This document shows positions 36,406-45,565 of a stretch of 64,000 bases of DNA, piece after piece. The notes beneath the pieces are model-generated. The model had not been told where the DNA came from, did no database searches, and saw only the letters and a program-made list of their open reading frames with translations. Positions within the stretch are counted from its first letter, which is position 1. Each line of letters opens with the position of its first letter. The position numbers and the translations under genes are program-made. The DNA is from an uncultured bacterium (GTDB lineage Bacteria > Bacteroidota > Bacteroidia > Bacteroidales > Bacteroidaceae), in assembly GCA_905215555.1 (NCBI GenBank), contig CAJMQU010000004.1, positions 91,654 to 155,653 of the forward strand. The letters are read 5' to 3'.

Positions 36406-39400
36406 TTAAAATCCGACCTGAATACCGATATTGTGAACTCTCTGAATAGGATATCCTAAACCGTTACCAGCCATTTCCGGGTCCCAAAGGTCGAATTTAC
36501 TAAAGGTTAGCAAATTTGTACCACTATAGTAAATTCTCAATTTAGAAAGGAAAGCTTTCTTAATCCATTTATGTGGGAAAGAGTAACCAACTTCTACTGA
36601 TTTTAGACGAAGAAATGAGCCATCTTGCATAAACCATGTACTTGTTCTGTTATTGTTTGAAACAATAGTTTCACTCAGGCGGGGCCATAATGCATATATG
36701 TTACGATTAGTCTCACTCCAATGATCGTCTGCATAGATTTTCAGAAGTTGGTTCTGACCATGTCCATTTAAATCATTATCAATAAACGGATGGGTGGTCC
36801 CTGTCTTACTACCTACATTCAGCCAGAAAGATTCGCGTGCTAATCCTTGGAAGAAACAAGAAATATCAAAACCTTTATAACCTGCAGATAAACCAAATCC
36901 ATATACAATTTCCGGATCGGTAGGGAAACCTATAGGAACTTGATCAGCTTCCGTAATTACACCATCATTATTGATATCTTTATATTTAATGTCTCCCGCT
37001 AAATAGTCTCCGAATTGTTTAGGAGAGTTGGCGATGTCTTGTTCATCTACAAATAGACGTTCTGCCACGTATCCCCATTGTTGGTTAATGGAATGTCCAA
37101 CTTTGGATCTCCACGGTGTACTGGAATAGTCCACTTCTTCATATTTGCTTATCTTGCTTGTTGCATAGGTAAAGTTAAAACGCCCTTGCATCCAGAAATT
37201 TTTATTGAATGAATAGTTATAGTCAACAGACATATCAAAACCGGAACTTTCGGCCTCACCTACATTTGCACGAACGGCAGCCTGCACACCCATTGTTTCC
37301 GGGATTGCTGCGCGTGTTTGCAAAATGTTGGACCGTTTGTCCTGAAAATAGTCAATTTGAACATCAAATGCATTTAGTAAATTGAACTCAGTACCGACAT
37401 TTAATTTCTTGGATACTTCCCAAGTGATATATGGATTGGCATAACGACTAACCGAAATACCATTTTTAGAAACATTATAGTCTGTACCGAATCTATATGA
37501 ATAATCTGCATTATTCATATTAACCTCTGATAAATAGAAGAAACGATCTTCATTATTTCCAATTGCATCGTTTCCGACCAAACCATATGTAGCTTTCAGT
37601 TTCAATTTAGGCATAATTTTTGTGATATGTCCTTTGTAAAAATTTTCATTAGAAACAATATACCCCAAACCAACTGAAGGAAAGAAACCAAATCGTTCCT
37701 TTTGTGCAAAGCGTTCTGAACCATTATAACCGAAATTAGCTTCTAAAAAATAGCGATCATTATATGCATAAGTAAAACGACCGGAGAGTCCCATATTACG
37801 ATAAGGTAATGAAAGTTGCAGAGAAGAAGCATTTGCATGTAGTTCATTACGCAATGTATAAATTAGCATACCACTAATGGCATGTTTTTCTTTAAAAATG
37901 CGATCATAGCTTACAGCAGCCTCCACATAAGTATTAGTTGAGATATTCTTACTTCCTTCATTATAACCTAAGTATTCTGTACCTCCTTCAGGATTTAACT
38001 CAGCCAATTTATATGTATCATCTAACGAATTATAATTACTAGCGAGATAATAGAATGGATTGTAATAGCGGGATACATCAAAAGATGAATTACGGGTAGT
38101 ACTAAACAATGCACGTGCTTTCAATCCTTTAGTAATGAAATCCAAGTCCTGACTCAATTCGAATTGCGCCAGAATCATAGAAGAGCTTTGATCTCTATAG
38201 CCTTTTACCATGTCTGCATAAGGATTTATATAGAACTCACTTTCAGTAGCATAAGTATTACCAAACATAATATGCTGAATATGTTCTGTGTCTTTTGTTT
38301 GTGGATAAAATGCGGGAAAACCTACGGGAGAAGTTTGCATTATCTTATTATATAGCGTGGTACCACCATCTATAGGACCGGTATAATCTTCAATGGTAGT
38401 ATATAATCGTACGTTTACTTTGGTTTTCTTTGTTACGTTAATATTAACATTAGAACGAATGGCATATCGTTTCAAATCAATATTATTATTGAAGTTGTTC
38501 CGCTTGTCTACTTTCATTAAACCATGGTCTTGATTAAAAGTCGCAGCTATATAATAACGTGCTACAGTACCGCCACCGCTCAGATTTAAATTATAGCGTT
38601 GATTGGCAACAGCATCATTTAGCATTAATGCATACCAATCAGTTGCTGGATACATATAAGGGTTGATTCCTGCTATAGTATTGGCAATTTTCTCTTGAGT
38701 ATATGGTAATGCTCCAAGAGGATTTCTTGTTTTAACAGCTTCATTGTGTAATCTCATATAAGTAATAGGGTCGGCTAACTCCACTTTACGGGTCGGGGTT
38801 TGGATAGAGTTCTCAATACGGAATTCTATTTTCGCTTTACCTTCTTTTCCTTCTTTGGTTGTGACAAGAATTACACCGTTAGCACCACGAGCACCATATA
38901 AAGCTGTTGCGGTGGCATCTTTCATAATAGAGAAACTGGCAATATCATCTGGTTGTAGACGAGACAAATCAGAAGATGAGATTTCCAGCCCATCCATTAG
39001 GATCAGAGGACTCTTTGAATAGCCAAAAGTTGTAACACCACGAATAAAGAAGTCGGCATTATCCATACCAGGTTCCCCACTGCGCTGATAAGAAATCATA
39101 CCTGCTACACGTCCTGCAAGAGCAGTTGTCAAGTTAGAAGTTGGTGCTTTTAGTTCTGCAGGTTTGATAGTAGATACAGAAGCAAGGACACTTTCTTTTT
39201 TTTGTTTAGCAAATGCCACTACCGTTACTTCTTCAAGTTCATCTGTTTGCTCTTTTAGTTGAATAACTTTATTTTTCTGTAATTCACTAGTGGTAAGTAC
39301 TTTTTTTTCCATACCTAAATAGGAAATTTCCAACTTAGCACTAAGATCAACTTCCATAGAAAAGTTACCATCTATATCGGTGGTTACTCCTTGTGGAGTT

Positions 39401-39639
39401 CCTTGAATAACAACAGCAGCACCTGGTAGCGGTTCACCTGTACTGTCAACGACACGTCCTGCAATTTTTACTTTTTGTTGAGTTACTGAATTCACAACTT
39501 CAGTCTCACGAACACCTTCTAGTAAGAGTGTGCTTGCCTGCAATGGAGAATAAACAATTACTAAAGCTGTTATCACTATACAGCTACATAATTGTTTATT
39601 CACATGCTGACGTAACGAAGAGAATTTAACGTTCTTCAT
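36406..39639 (-). CDS. SusC-like TonB-dependent outer-membrane glycan transporter 3
   Basis: The 1077-residue form starts at ATG 39639 (MKNVKFSSLRQH). A GTG 48 bp upstream would extend it into the conserved leader and is less likely. It has a signal peptide, a regulatory beta-sandwich (about 55-135), TonB-box stretch LEEVTVVAFAKQKKES, plug domain (to about 260) and barrel ending in NIGIQVGF. The N-terminus differs from SusC-1 and SusC-2, yet its leader is nearly identical to that of SusC-1. It belongs to the second PUL, probably directed at a galactose-containing glycan given GH27, GH36-type and GH2 neighbours. Confidence 0.93.
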   Translation of the reverse strand: MKNVKFSSLRQHVNKQLCSCIVITALVIVYSPLQASTLLLEGVRETEVVNSVTQQKVKIAGRVVDSTGEPLPGAAVVIQGTPQGVTTDIDGNFSMEVDLSAKLEISYLGMEKKVLTTSELQKNKVIQLKEQTDELEEVTVVAFAKQKKESVLASVSTIKPAELKAPTSNLTTALAGRVAGMISYQRSGEPGMDNADFFIRGVTTFGYSKSPLILMDGLEISSSDLSRLQPDDIASFSIMKDATATALYGARGANGVILVTTKEGKEGKAKIEFRIENSIQTPTRKVELADPITYMRLHNEAVKTRNPLGALPYTQEKIANTIAGINPYMYPATDWYALMLNDAVANQRYNLNLSGGGTVARYYIAATFNQDHGLMKVDKRNNFNNNIDLKRYAIRSNVNINVTKKTKVNVRLYTTIEDYTGPIDGGTTLYNKIMQTSPVGFPAFYPQTKDTEHIQHIMFGNTYATESEFYINPYADMVKGYRDQSSSMILAQFELSQDLDFITKGLKARALFSTTRNSSFDVSRYYNPFYYLASNYNSLDDTYKLAELNPEGGTEYLGYNEGSKNISTNTYVEAAVSYDRIFKEKHAISGMLIYTLRNELHANASSLQLSLPYRNMGLSGRFTYAYNDRYFLEANFGYNGSERFAQKERFGFFPSVGLGYIVSNENFYKGHITKIMPKLKLKATYGLVGNDAIGNNEDRFFYLSEVNMNNADYSYRFGTDYNVSKNGISVSRYANPYITWEVSKKLNVGTEFNLLNAFDVQIDYFQDKRSNILQTRAAIPETMGVQAAVRANVGEAESSGFDMSVDYNYSFNKNFWMQGRFNFTYATSKISKYEEVDYSSTPWRSKVGHSINQQWGYVAERLFVDEQDIANSPKQFGDYLAGDIKYKDINNDGVITEADQVPIGFPTDPEIVYGFGLSAGYKGFDISCFFQGLARESFWLNVGSKTGTTHPFIDNDLNGHGQNQLLKIYADDHWSETNRNIYALWPRLSETIVSNNNRTSTWFMQDGSFLRLKSVEVGYSFPHKWIKKAFLSKLRIYYSGTNLLTFSKFDLWDPEMAGNGLGYPIQRVHNIGIQVGF

Positions 39640-39658
39640 GCGTAATAAATTAAATTTA

Positions 39659-39753
39659 ATTAGACTTAAATTAACAAGGGATTTCACCTAGGATTCTTTT
39701 TTGAGTTTTCATGGTTTGATTGTTTTTACATAATATCAATACATCATTTTAAA
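39659..39753 (-). repeat. SusC leader repeat, copy B (inverted relative to copy A)
   Basis: On the minus strand these 95 bp match 11433-11527, including the ATGAAAACTCAAAA start and the GTGAAATCCCTTGTTAATTT core. It lies 20 bp upstream of the SusC-3 ATG. A short frame from 39712 to 39671 encodes 13 residues that diverge from copy A after five. Confidence 0.85.
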
Positions 39754-39861
39754 CTCTGTCGATAAAAAAGTAGTTATTATTCTGATTTTGTGAGCGAGAA
39801 GAACTTGGGATTACTTTTATCCGTTGTTATGGAACATGCTATTTACATATATGTCATTGTT

Positions 39862-41094
39862 TTATATATCGAATTGTGTCAAGAGAACTGAATTCTTTTT
39901 TCTTTCTTCAATCTCGAAACTCGCAAGATAATTTTCTGTGATTGCTAAATTGGAGTGTCCAAGGCTTTCGGAGATATAAGCGATGTTGACGCCGCTACGT
40001 TTTAATACAGTGGCAAATGAGTGTCGTGCTGAATAGGTGGTGATTCGTGGAATTCCTGTTTTGCAAGAAATTTTGTAGAGAATTTGGTTACATTCAGTGA
40101 CTACTTCTCTTACGAGTTTTACTCTTTCGAATGGATTCTCCGCTCCGGTGGCGAAGGGGAAGATATAAGTGTCCGGTGAGGTAGGAGGGTTGCCCCATTT
40201 TTTTATTATTCTTTGCATTTCAGGAGTGATGACTGCATGAATAATCTTACTTCGTTTTGTGTTCCGAGCCGTTTTTGCACGTATGAAACAGACCTCTCCA
40301 TTGATAATATTGGAATATTGCAGATATAGTAAGTCACGAAAATTAATGCCATTGCATAGGTATGAGAAGAACCATAGATCGCGATACATTTCGGTTTTCT
40401 TTGTGCCATCGGTGTATGTGACTATTTTCTTTATTTCTTGTAGGTTCAATGCCAGTTTACGTCCACATCCGACTGGGATTTCATATTTCCCTTTTCCAAA
40501 AGGATATTGGTTTTCTTTGATAACCCCGTCTTTACGAGCTATATTAAGAATACATTTCAGATTCCGGAAGTAGAACCCCATACTGGAATAGCTGACACCT
40601 GAAGCTGAGAGATGACGTTCAAAGCGGTTTAACCAGTTGATTGTTATCTCATGGAAAGAAATATGTTTTCCTGCGAATTTTTCTATCTTATTTAATGCAC
40701 CTTTGTAGGAGAGATAAGTGTTTGCTTGTCCGTTGTCTTTCAATTCTTCCAGCTTCTTCAAGAAGAGAGTGTTAAGCGACAAATCTGAGTATTTACCTAA
40801 GCGGGCATTTAAGGTATCAAAATGGAATTCACCTTGAAAAGATAGAATTTCGACTTGTTGTTTGATAAGTGAGAAGCTGTTTTCAACATTGCGTCGTATC
40901 CCCAACAGACGGTGGTTTCTGGCATATGGCAGTTTTTCCCAATCCGTGATAGAAGTCTCTTGTCCGGTAGGGTAGTATTTCTGCTTTCTGTTGTAGATAA
41001 CTTGTACTTTTATCGGGAACAATCCGTTCTTTTTCTGTTTTCTTTTGTCTAATACTGTGAGTACGGAAACTCCATCTTTAGAATACTTGTACAT
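39862..41094 (-). CDS. Tyrosine recombinase (phage-integrase family, Bacteroides type)
   Basis: The 410-residue protein has an N-terminal arm-binding region, a SAM-like core-binding domain (about 110-200) and a catalytic domain (about 215-405). Visible catalytic residues are Arg253 (INFRDLL), the Arg-His of SARHSFAT near 353, the His of SLGHSNL and the nucleophile Tyr389 (ENYL). The first box-II residue is Tyr instead of His, as in many Bacteroidota integrases. Related recombinases drive integration of conjugative elements or invert DNA that controls surface genes. No element boundary, transposition genes or att site is evident nearby. Its 3' end is about 110 bp from leader copy B. Confidence 0.85.
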   Translation of the reverse strand: MYKYSKDGVSVLTVLDKRKQKKNGLFPIKVQVIYNRKQKYYPTGQETSITDWEKLPYARNHRLLGIRRNVENSFSLIKQQVEILSFQGEFHFDTLNARLGKYSDLSLNTLFLKKLEELKDNGQANTYLSYKGALNKIEKFAGKHISFHEITINWLNRFERHLSASGVSYSSMGFYFRNLKCILNIARKDGVIKENQYPFGKGKYEIPVGCGRKLALNLQEIKKIVTYTDGTKKTEMYRDLWFFSYLCNGINFRDLLYLQYSNIINGEVCFIRAKTARNTKRSKIIHAVITPEMQRIIKKWGNPPTSPDTYIFPFATGAENPFERVKLVREVVTECNQILYKISCKTGIPRITTYSARHSFATVLKRSGVNIAYISESLGHSNLAITENYLASFEIEERKKNSVLLTQFDI

Positions 41095-41208
41095 GATTTT
41101 TTAAAATTATAAGTTATTAACTGAAAATAGATATTGCATTATGTAACGTGCAATTTACATGCAAAGTTGAAAAATACAGCTAATAATGAAACTCTTTTGA
41201 GACGGGAT

Positions 41209-41263
41209 TAACAGAGATATAGATAATATTGATAATTCTGTGTCTTTTCATTCCTTACTTTTG
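41209..41263 (+). promoter_or_regulatory. Promoter of the GH2 gene with a partial operator
   Basis: TACTTTTG (41256-41263) is an exact Bacteroides -7 element, 27 bp before the ATG. CTTTTGAGAC upstream matches part of the PUL-1 operator, but the CAAG half is missing. The gap to the -7 box is 53 bp, two helical turns more than the 32 bp in the other sites. Confidence 0.5.
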
Positions 41264-41289
41264 TAATGCTAATAATTTAACTGAATATT

Positions 41290-43911
41290 ATGAAACACAG
41301 ATTTTTTATTTCATTGATTTTTGTACTCATTTGGGGACAGAATGGTGTTTGTTCAGAAACATCGGTTGTGCGAGAGCGTATTAATATCAATCGCGATTGG
41401 CGTTATCAGGAAAATGATCCGATAGGGGTGGATTCTGCATTGCATTATTTTCGACTGAAACCTTATCTGTTGCCTTGTGCCAACAATTTTATCATATTTG
41501 GAAAAAAGCATCGGCGACCGGAAGGTAATCCGGGAGGAAATATAGCTTATGTGAGCTCTGATTTTGATGATAGTGGATGGCGGCAACTGAATCTTCCGCA
41601 TGACTGGGCTATTGAAGGACCTTTTAATATTGATTATATGGGTTCAACCGGTAAATTGCCCTATTGGGGAATACGCTGGTATCGTAAAACATTTGAGTTG
41701 ACAGAGAGTGATGCCGGGAAACAAATCTATCTTGATATTGATGGAGCCATGTCGTATGCCTCTGTATGGTGCAATGGACAATACGTGGGCGGGTGGCCTT
41801 ATGGTTATGCTTCTTTTCGTCTTGACTTGACGCCATACATCAAGGTGGGACAAAAGAATGTGTTGGCTATCCGGCTGGATAATCCGGATGATGCTTCGCG
41901 TTGGTATCCGGGTAGTGGAATTTATCGGAATGTCTGGCTACTAAAAACATCTCCCGTACATGTGGAACAATGGGGAACTTTCGTGCGAAACGTACAACTC
42001 AATCAGGAAAAAGCTATTATGGAGATGGGAGTGAATGTTGAAAATCATGCAGGAAAAGACGTTCAGGTAGAAGTACAGACAGGCATTTATCTGCAAGATG
42101 AGAATGGACATCCTATGGGTGATAAGGTGGCGCAATATATCACAAAGAGTATAGCAATCAAAAAAGATAGTTGGGCAAGTGCCCGTTTCCAATTTGAGGT
42201 GGATGCTCCGAAGTTGTGGAGTATTGATACCCCGAATTGCTATGTGGCAGTCAGCCGGATATTTAAGGACGGACAAGAGGTGGATTGTTATGAAACCCCT
42301 TTTGGAATCCGCACCATTGAGTTCACACATGATCAGGGATTTATGTTGAACGGGCGGAAAGTTGCAATCAAAGGAGTGTGCATGCACCATGATTTAGGTG
42401 CTTTGGGGGCAGCTTTCAATGAAGTGGCTGCCGAAAGACAGTTGCGTATAATGAAAGAAATGGGCGCAAATGCCATTCGGACTTCTCACAACCCTCCTGC
42501 ACCGGAGTTAGTGGCTCTTTGTGACCGTATGGGACTGATGATGCAACTGGAGTTGGCGGATACCTGGCAGAAAGGAAAACGTAAGAATGATTACAATCTT
42601 CTTTTTGATGATTGGAGTGAAGCGGATATGCGTTCACTGGTACGCCATTATCGTAATCATCCTTCGGTTATAATGTGGAGTATAGGTAATGAGGTACCCG
42701 ACCAGATGACTGACCAGGGTATTATAATAGCCCGTAATTTGACTGCCTACTGTCACGACGAAGACCCTACACGTCCTACGTCACTCGGATGTAATAAGCG
42801 GGATGCTATTTTCCGGGATATTGTGAATCAGGTGGATATATTTGGTTTGAACTATTTTCATAAAACTTATCCACTTTTCAAAGAGTACAATCCGACTCGC
42901 CGTTACCATGCCAGCGAGACTTCTTCTGCGACGAGTTCGCGAGGAGAGTACTTTTTCCCGGTAACGACCCATGTTGATGACAGTCGTTCCGGTTTTCAGC
43001 TTTCATCGTATGATATGACGACTATCGGTTGGGGATGTGCTCCTGAAGTTCAATTCAAAATGAATGAGGAATATCCATTTATGAGTGGTGAGTTTGTGTG
43101 GACAGGATTCGATTATTTGGGAGAGCCTACTCCATATAACAAAGACCTTACCAATCTGTTGAACTTTAGTGATCCGGCTGAACTGGAGAAAGCACGGAAA
43201 GAGTTGGAAGAGTTAGGTAAGATTAAAACACCGTCTCGTAGTTCATATTTCGGTATTGTCGATTTATGCGGATTTCCGAAAGACCGTTATTACAACTATA
43301 AGAGTTATTGGTGTCCGGATGTGCCGACTGTACATATATTGCCTCATTGGAACTGGGAGGAACGGATTGGGAAAATAACCCCGGTTCATATTTATACTTC
43401 GGGGGATGCTGTGGAACTGTTTTTGAACGGTAAACCTTTGGGACGTAGGGAAAAAATCCATTCTTATGATCGTTTGACATGGGATGAAGTGCGTTATGAA
43501 CCGGGTGTTTTGAAAGCGGTAGCCTATAAAAACGGGCAGAAGTGGGCGGAAGAGGTCGTGGAAACAACCGGAAAGCCGGCTGCTTTGCAAGTGACGCCGG
43601 AAAAGACCGTTCTAAAAAATGATGGTACGGATTTATCATTTATTCGTGTGGCTATTGTTGATTCCAAAGGCCGTGCTGTACCTCGTTCTAAGAATCATTT
43701 AAAGTTTTCTGTTAGCGGTCCTGCTGAAATAGTTGCTACGGATAATGGAGATGCAACAAGTTTATTGTCTTTCCAATTGTCAGAAAGAGATGCTTATAAC
43801 GGATTGGCTTTGGTTATTTTGCGTGGCAAGTATATGGAACAGGGAAAAGTAACCTTGACTGTAGAATCTAAAGGACTTCCAAAACAAAAAGTTATATTAA
43901 AGGTAAAATAA
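41290..43911 (+). CDS. Secreted GH2 beta-galactosidase-like enzyme
   Basis: The 873-residue protein has a signal peptide (about 1-22) and a full GH2 layout: sugar-binding domain with WAIEGPFN and WYPGSGIYRNVWL, Ig-like domain, TIM barrel, DUF4982-type domain and a C-terminal Ig-like/invasin domain (about 765-873). The acid/base is Glu468 (GNEVPD), and the nucleophile is Glu543 (ASETSS). The long architecture matches Bacteroides beta-galactosidases with DUF4982. It is transcribed divergently from the recombinase and sits among GH27, PL6 and GH36-type genes, consistent with a galactose-containing substrate. Confidence 0.85.
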   Translation: MKHRFFISLIFVLIWGQNGVCSETSVVRERININRDWRYQENDPIGVDSALHYFRLKPYLLPCANNFIIFGKKHRRPEGNPGGNIAYVSSDFDDSGWRQLNLPHDWAIEGPFNIDYMGSTGKLPYWGIRWYRKTFELTESDAGKQIYLDIDGAMSYASVWCNGQYVGGWPYGYASFRLDLTPYIKVGQKNVLAIRLDNPDDASRWYPGSGIYRNVWLLKTSPVHVEQWGTFVRNVQLNQEKAIMEMGVNVENHAGKDVQVEVQTGIYLQDENGHPMGDKVAQYITKSIAIKKDSWASARFQFEVDAPKLWSIDTPNCYVAVSRIFKDGQEVDCYETPFGIRTIEFTHDQGFMLNGRKVAIKGVCMHHDLGALGAAFNEVAAERQLRIMKEMGANAIRTSHNPPAPELVALCDRMGLMMQLELADTWQKGKRKNDYNLLFDDWSEADMRSLVRHYRNHPSVIMWSIGNEVPDQMTDQGIIIARNLTAYCHDEDPTRPTSLGCNKRDAIFRDIVNQVDIFGLNYFHKTYPLFKEYNPTRRYHASETSSATSSRGEYFFPVTTHVDDSRSGFQLSSYDMTTIGWGCAPEVQFKMNEEYPFMSGEFVWTGFDYLGEPTPYNKDLTNLLNFSDPAELEKARKELEELGKIKTPSRSSYFGIVDLCGFPKDRYYNYKSYWCPDVPTVHILPHWNWEERIGKITPVHIYTSGDAVELFLNGKPLGRREKIHSYDRLTWDEVRYEPGVLKAVAYKNGQKWAEEVVETTGKPAALQVTPEKTVLKNDGTDLSFIRVAIVDSKGRAVPRSKNHLKFSVSGPAEIVATDNGDATSLLSFQLSERDAYNGLALVILRGKYMEQGKVTLTVESKGLPKQKVILKVK

Positions 43912-43953
43912 TATAATGAATATGTGTGCCAAAGTAGTATGGTTTGTTTCTAC

Positions 43954-43980
43954 CCGATGTCTGGAGATGCCAGACATCGG
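43954..43980. terminator. Hairpin between convergent GH2 and PL6 genes
   Basis: Perfect 11-bp arms CCGATGTCTGG (43954-43964) and CCAGACATCGG (43970-43980) around AGATG lie between convergent genes. There is no clear T-tract on either side, so it may act as a bidirectional or structural terminator. Confidence 0.6.
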
Positions 43981-44004
43981 ATGAATTACAATGCAAGTGA
44001 TTGA

Positions 44005-45408
44005 TTAACGTTTCATTGATTTTATAAGACTTTCCATCTCTTTTTGCTCAACATTGTGCCAGGACGTTCCGCAAACAGTGGGAGAGACGGCCTGCCATCG
44101 CTGAATTCTTAGTTGCCTGTCATTGAATGTGATTGTCTGAAATCCTTTGATGGCAGGCAATTCATTGTTTTTGAACTGGCAAAGATTGTCGATAAAGGTG
44201 ATACCGGGGAATATGGCCGGGTTACTGATTTTTATATTAGGAATGGCATTGGAAGAATAAATTCGGTTATGAGCGAAACGTACGTTTCGCGGTTCTTTGT
44301 CTCCCCGTCCATCTCCGAAATTCAGTTCAGCGCAATCAATGAAAGTGTTGAAGGCGATATCGATATCTGTTGCACGATGATAAGATTTAAGCTTTTCATC
44401 TTCATAGTCTTCCGGAGCGCTGGGGCGTTCATATATACCCATACGGAGAATGAACGCAGCACCGGAACCTTTTCCTGTAACACCTTCTATATAATTGTTG
44501 CTGACAGTATGTCCTTGGTTTATAATACGAATGCCTGAGGTTGACGGCAGATTATTTCCAATAATGACATTGGAATCTATTATGTTGTTATGTCCGTGAC
44601 GGCATACCAATCCTCCACGCGATTCGTAAAACAGGTTGCGACGTACAGTATTGAAACCGGACTTTACGGAAACGATTTCATTCTCTCCATCGCAATGATA
44701 AAATATATTTTCCTCGATAATACTGTAAGAAGGCAATTGTGATGACCATGAGTTCCCCACACGTATGATTTCCGCACCATTCCCTCCGAAAGGCTTCCGA
44801 TAACCGAATACATTGTGATCTATCTGATGATGATTGTGGTCACCACCATCTTCTACAGTAATCTGTATGACCAAGCCGCGGGCGCGCTTGTTGGCAAAAT
44901 AGCATTGGTCGATGCGATTGTTATTACCATGCAGACCAATCCAGTTTTCCGTTCCACCTCCCGGTTTCTCACCTTTGTCCGGATCATTACAATCATCGAT
45001 GGCACAGCGGGTAATGCGGCAATGGGTAGCTGGATGTTCTTTGTCCAATTGGAATTCTATCATTTCGAAATCCGCAGCCCATGCTTTATGAAAGTAGAGT
45101 CCTTCTAATTGAAGATGACTGCCGGACAGACGTATTTCAGTAGCTCCGGATATAATGACCTTTCCGGGATTAGCAGCTTTCAGTACAATTGGACAATCAG
45201 CAGTACCGTTTCCTGTGAAAATAACTTTTCCAAGATGCGAATAGGTACCATTTTGCAAAAGTAAAGTATCACCGGGCTGTAAGGAACCATCGGACATTGT
45301 GACTTTCAATTTCCCGATATCGGCAGGCGTGAAAGTGTGTGTAACGGCAAAAATGGGGCAAGAAAGCACTGCCGCCATTATGGCGGATGCTAATATTTTC
45401 TTATTCAT
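44005..45408 (-). CDS. PL6-family polysaccharide lyase (chondroitinase-B/alginate-lyase type)
   Basis: The 467-residue protein has a signal peptide (about 1-22) and a parallel beta-helix. The PL6 signature NGAEIIRVGNSWSSQ is followed by the catalytic base Lys249 (VSVKSGFN) and acid Arg270 (VCRHGHNN). These positions lie within one residue of the catalytic Lys and Arg I recall for chondroitinase B. PL6 members act on alginate or dermatan/chondroitin. The chondroitinase-B-like spacing does not settle the substrate. It is encoded alone on the minus strand, after a terminator of the URO-D-like gene. Confidence 0.85.
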   Translation of the reverse strand: MNKKILASAIMAAVLSCPIFAVTHTFTPADIGKLKVTMSDGSLQPGDTLLLQNGTYSHLGKVIFTGNGTADCPIVLKAANPGKVIISGATEIRLSGSHLQLEGLYFHKAWAADFEMIEFQLDKEHPATHCRITRCAIDDCNDPDKGEKPGGGTENWIGLHGNNNRIDQCYFANKRARGLVIQITVEDGGDHNHHQIDHNVFGYRKPFGGNGAEIIRVGNSWSSQLPSYSIIEENIFYHCDGENEIVSVKSGFNTVRRNLFYESRGGLVCRHGHNNIIDSNVIIGNNLPSTSGIRIINQGHTVSNNYIEGVTGKGSGAAFILRMGIYERPSAPEDYEDEKLKSYHRATDIDIAFNTFIDCAELNFGDGRGDKEPRNVRFAHNRIYSSNAIPNIKISNPAIFPGITFIDNLCQFKNNELPAIKGFQTITFNDRQLRIQRWQAVSPTVCGTSWHNVEQKEMESLIKSMKR

Positions 45409-45446
45409 GATATTTATTTATATATATTAGACAATTCATAAGAATA

Positions 45447-45476
45447 AAAAGCGGGTGTCTCACAACAACCGCTTTT
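45447..45476 (-). terminator. Terminator of the URO-D-like gene
   Basis: AAAAGCGG (45447-45454) and CCGCTTTT (45469-45476) form a hairpin. On the minus strand it is followed by a T-run, and it lies between the URO-D-like and PL6 genes. Confidence 0.7.
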
Positions 45477-45565
45477 CAATAAACAATCTACCTAAAAATA
45501 ACCTATGAGATATAATACCTATTGACCAACTAACTATGAATTTAAAAAGCCTATGAATTCAATTT

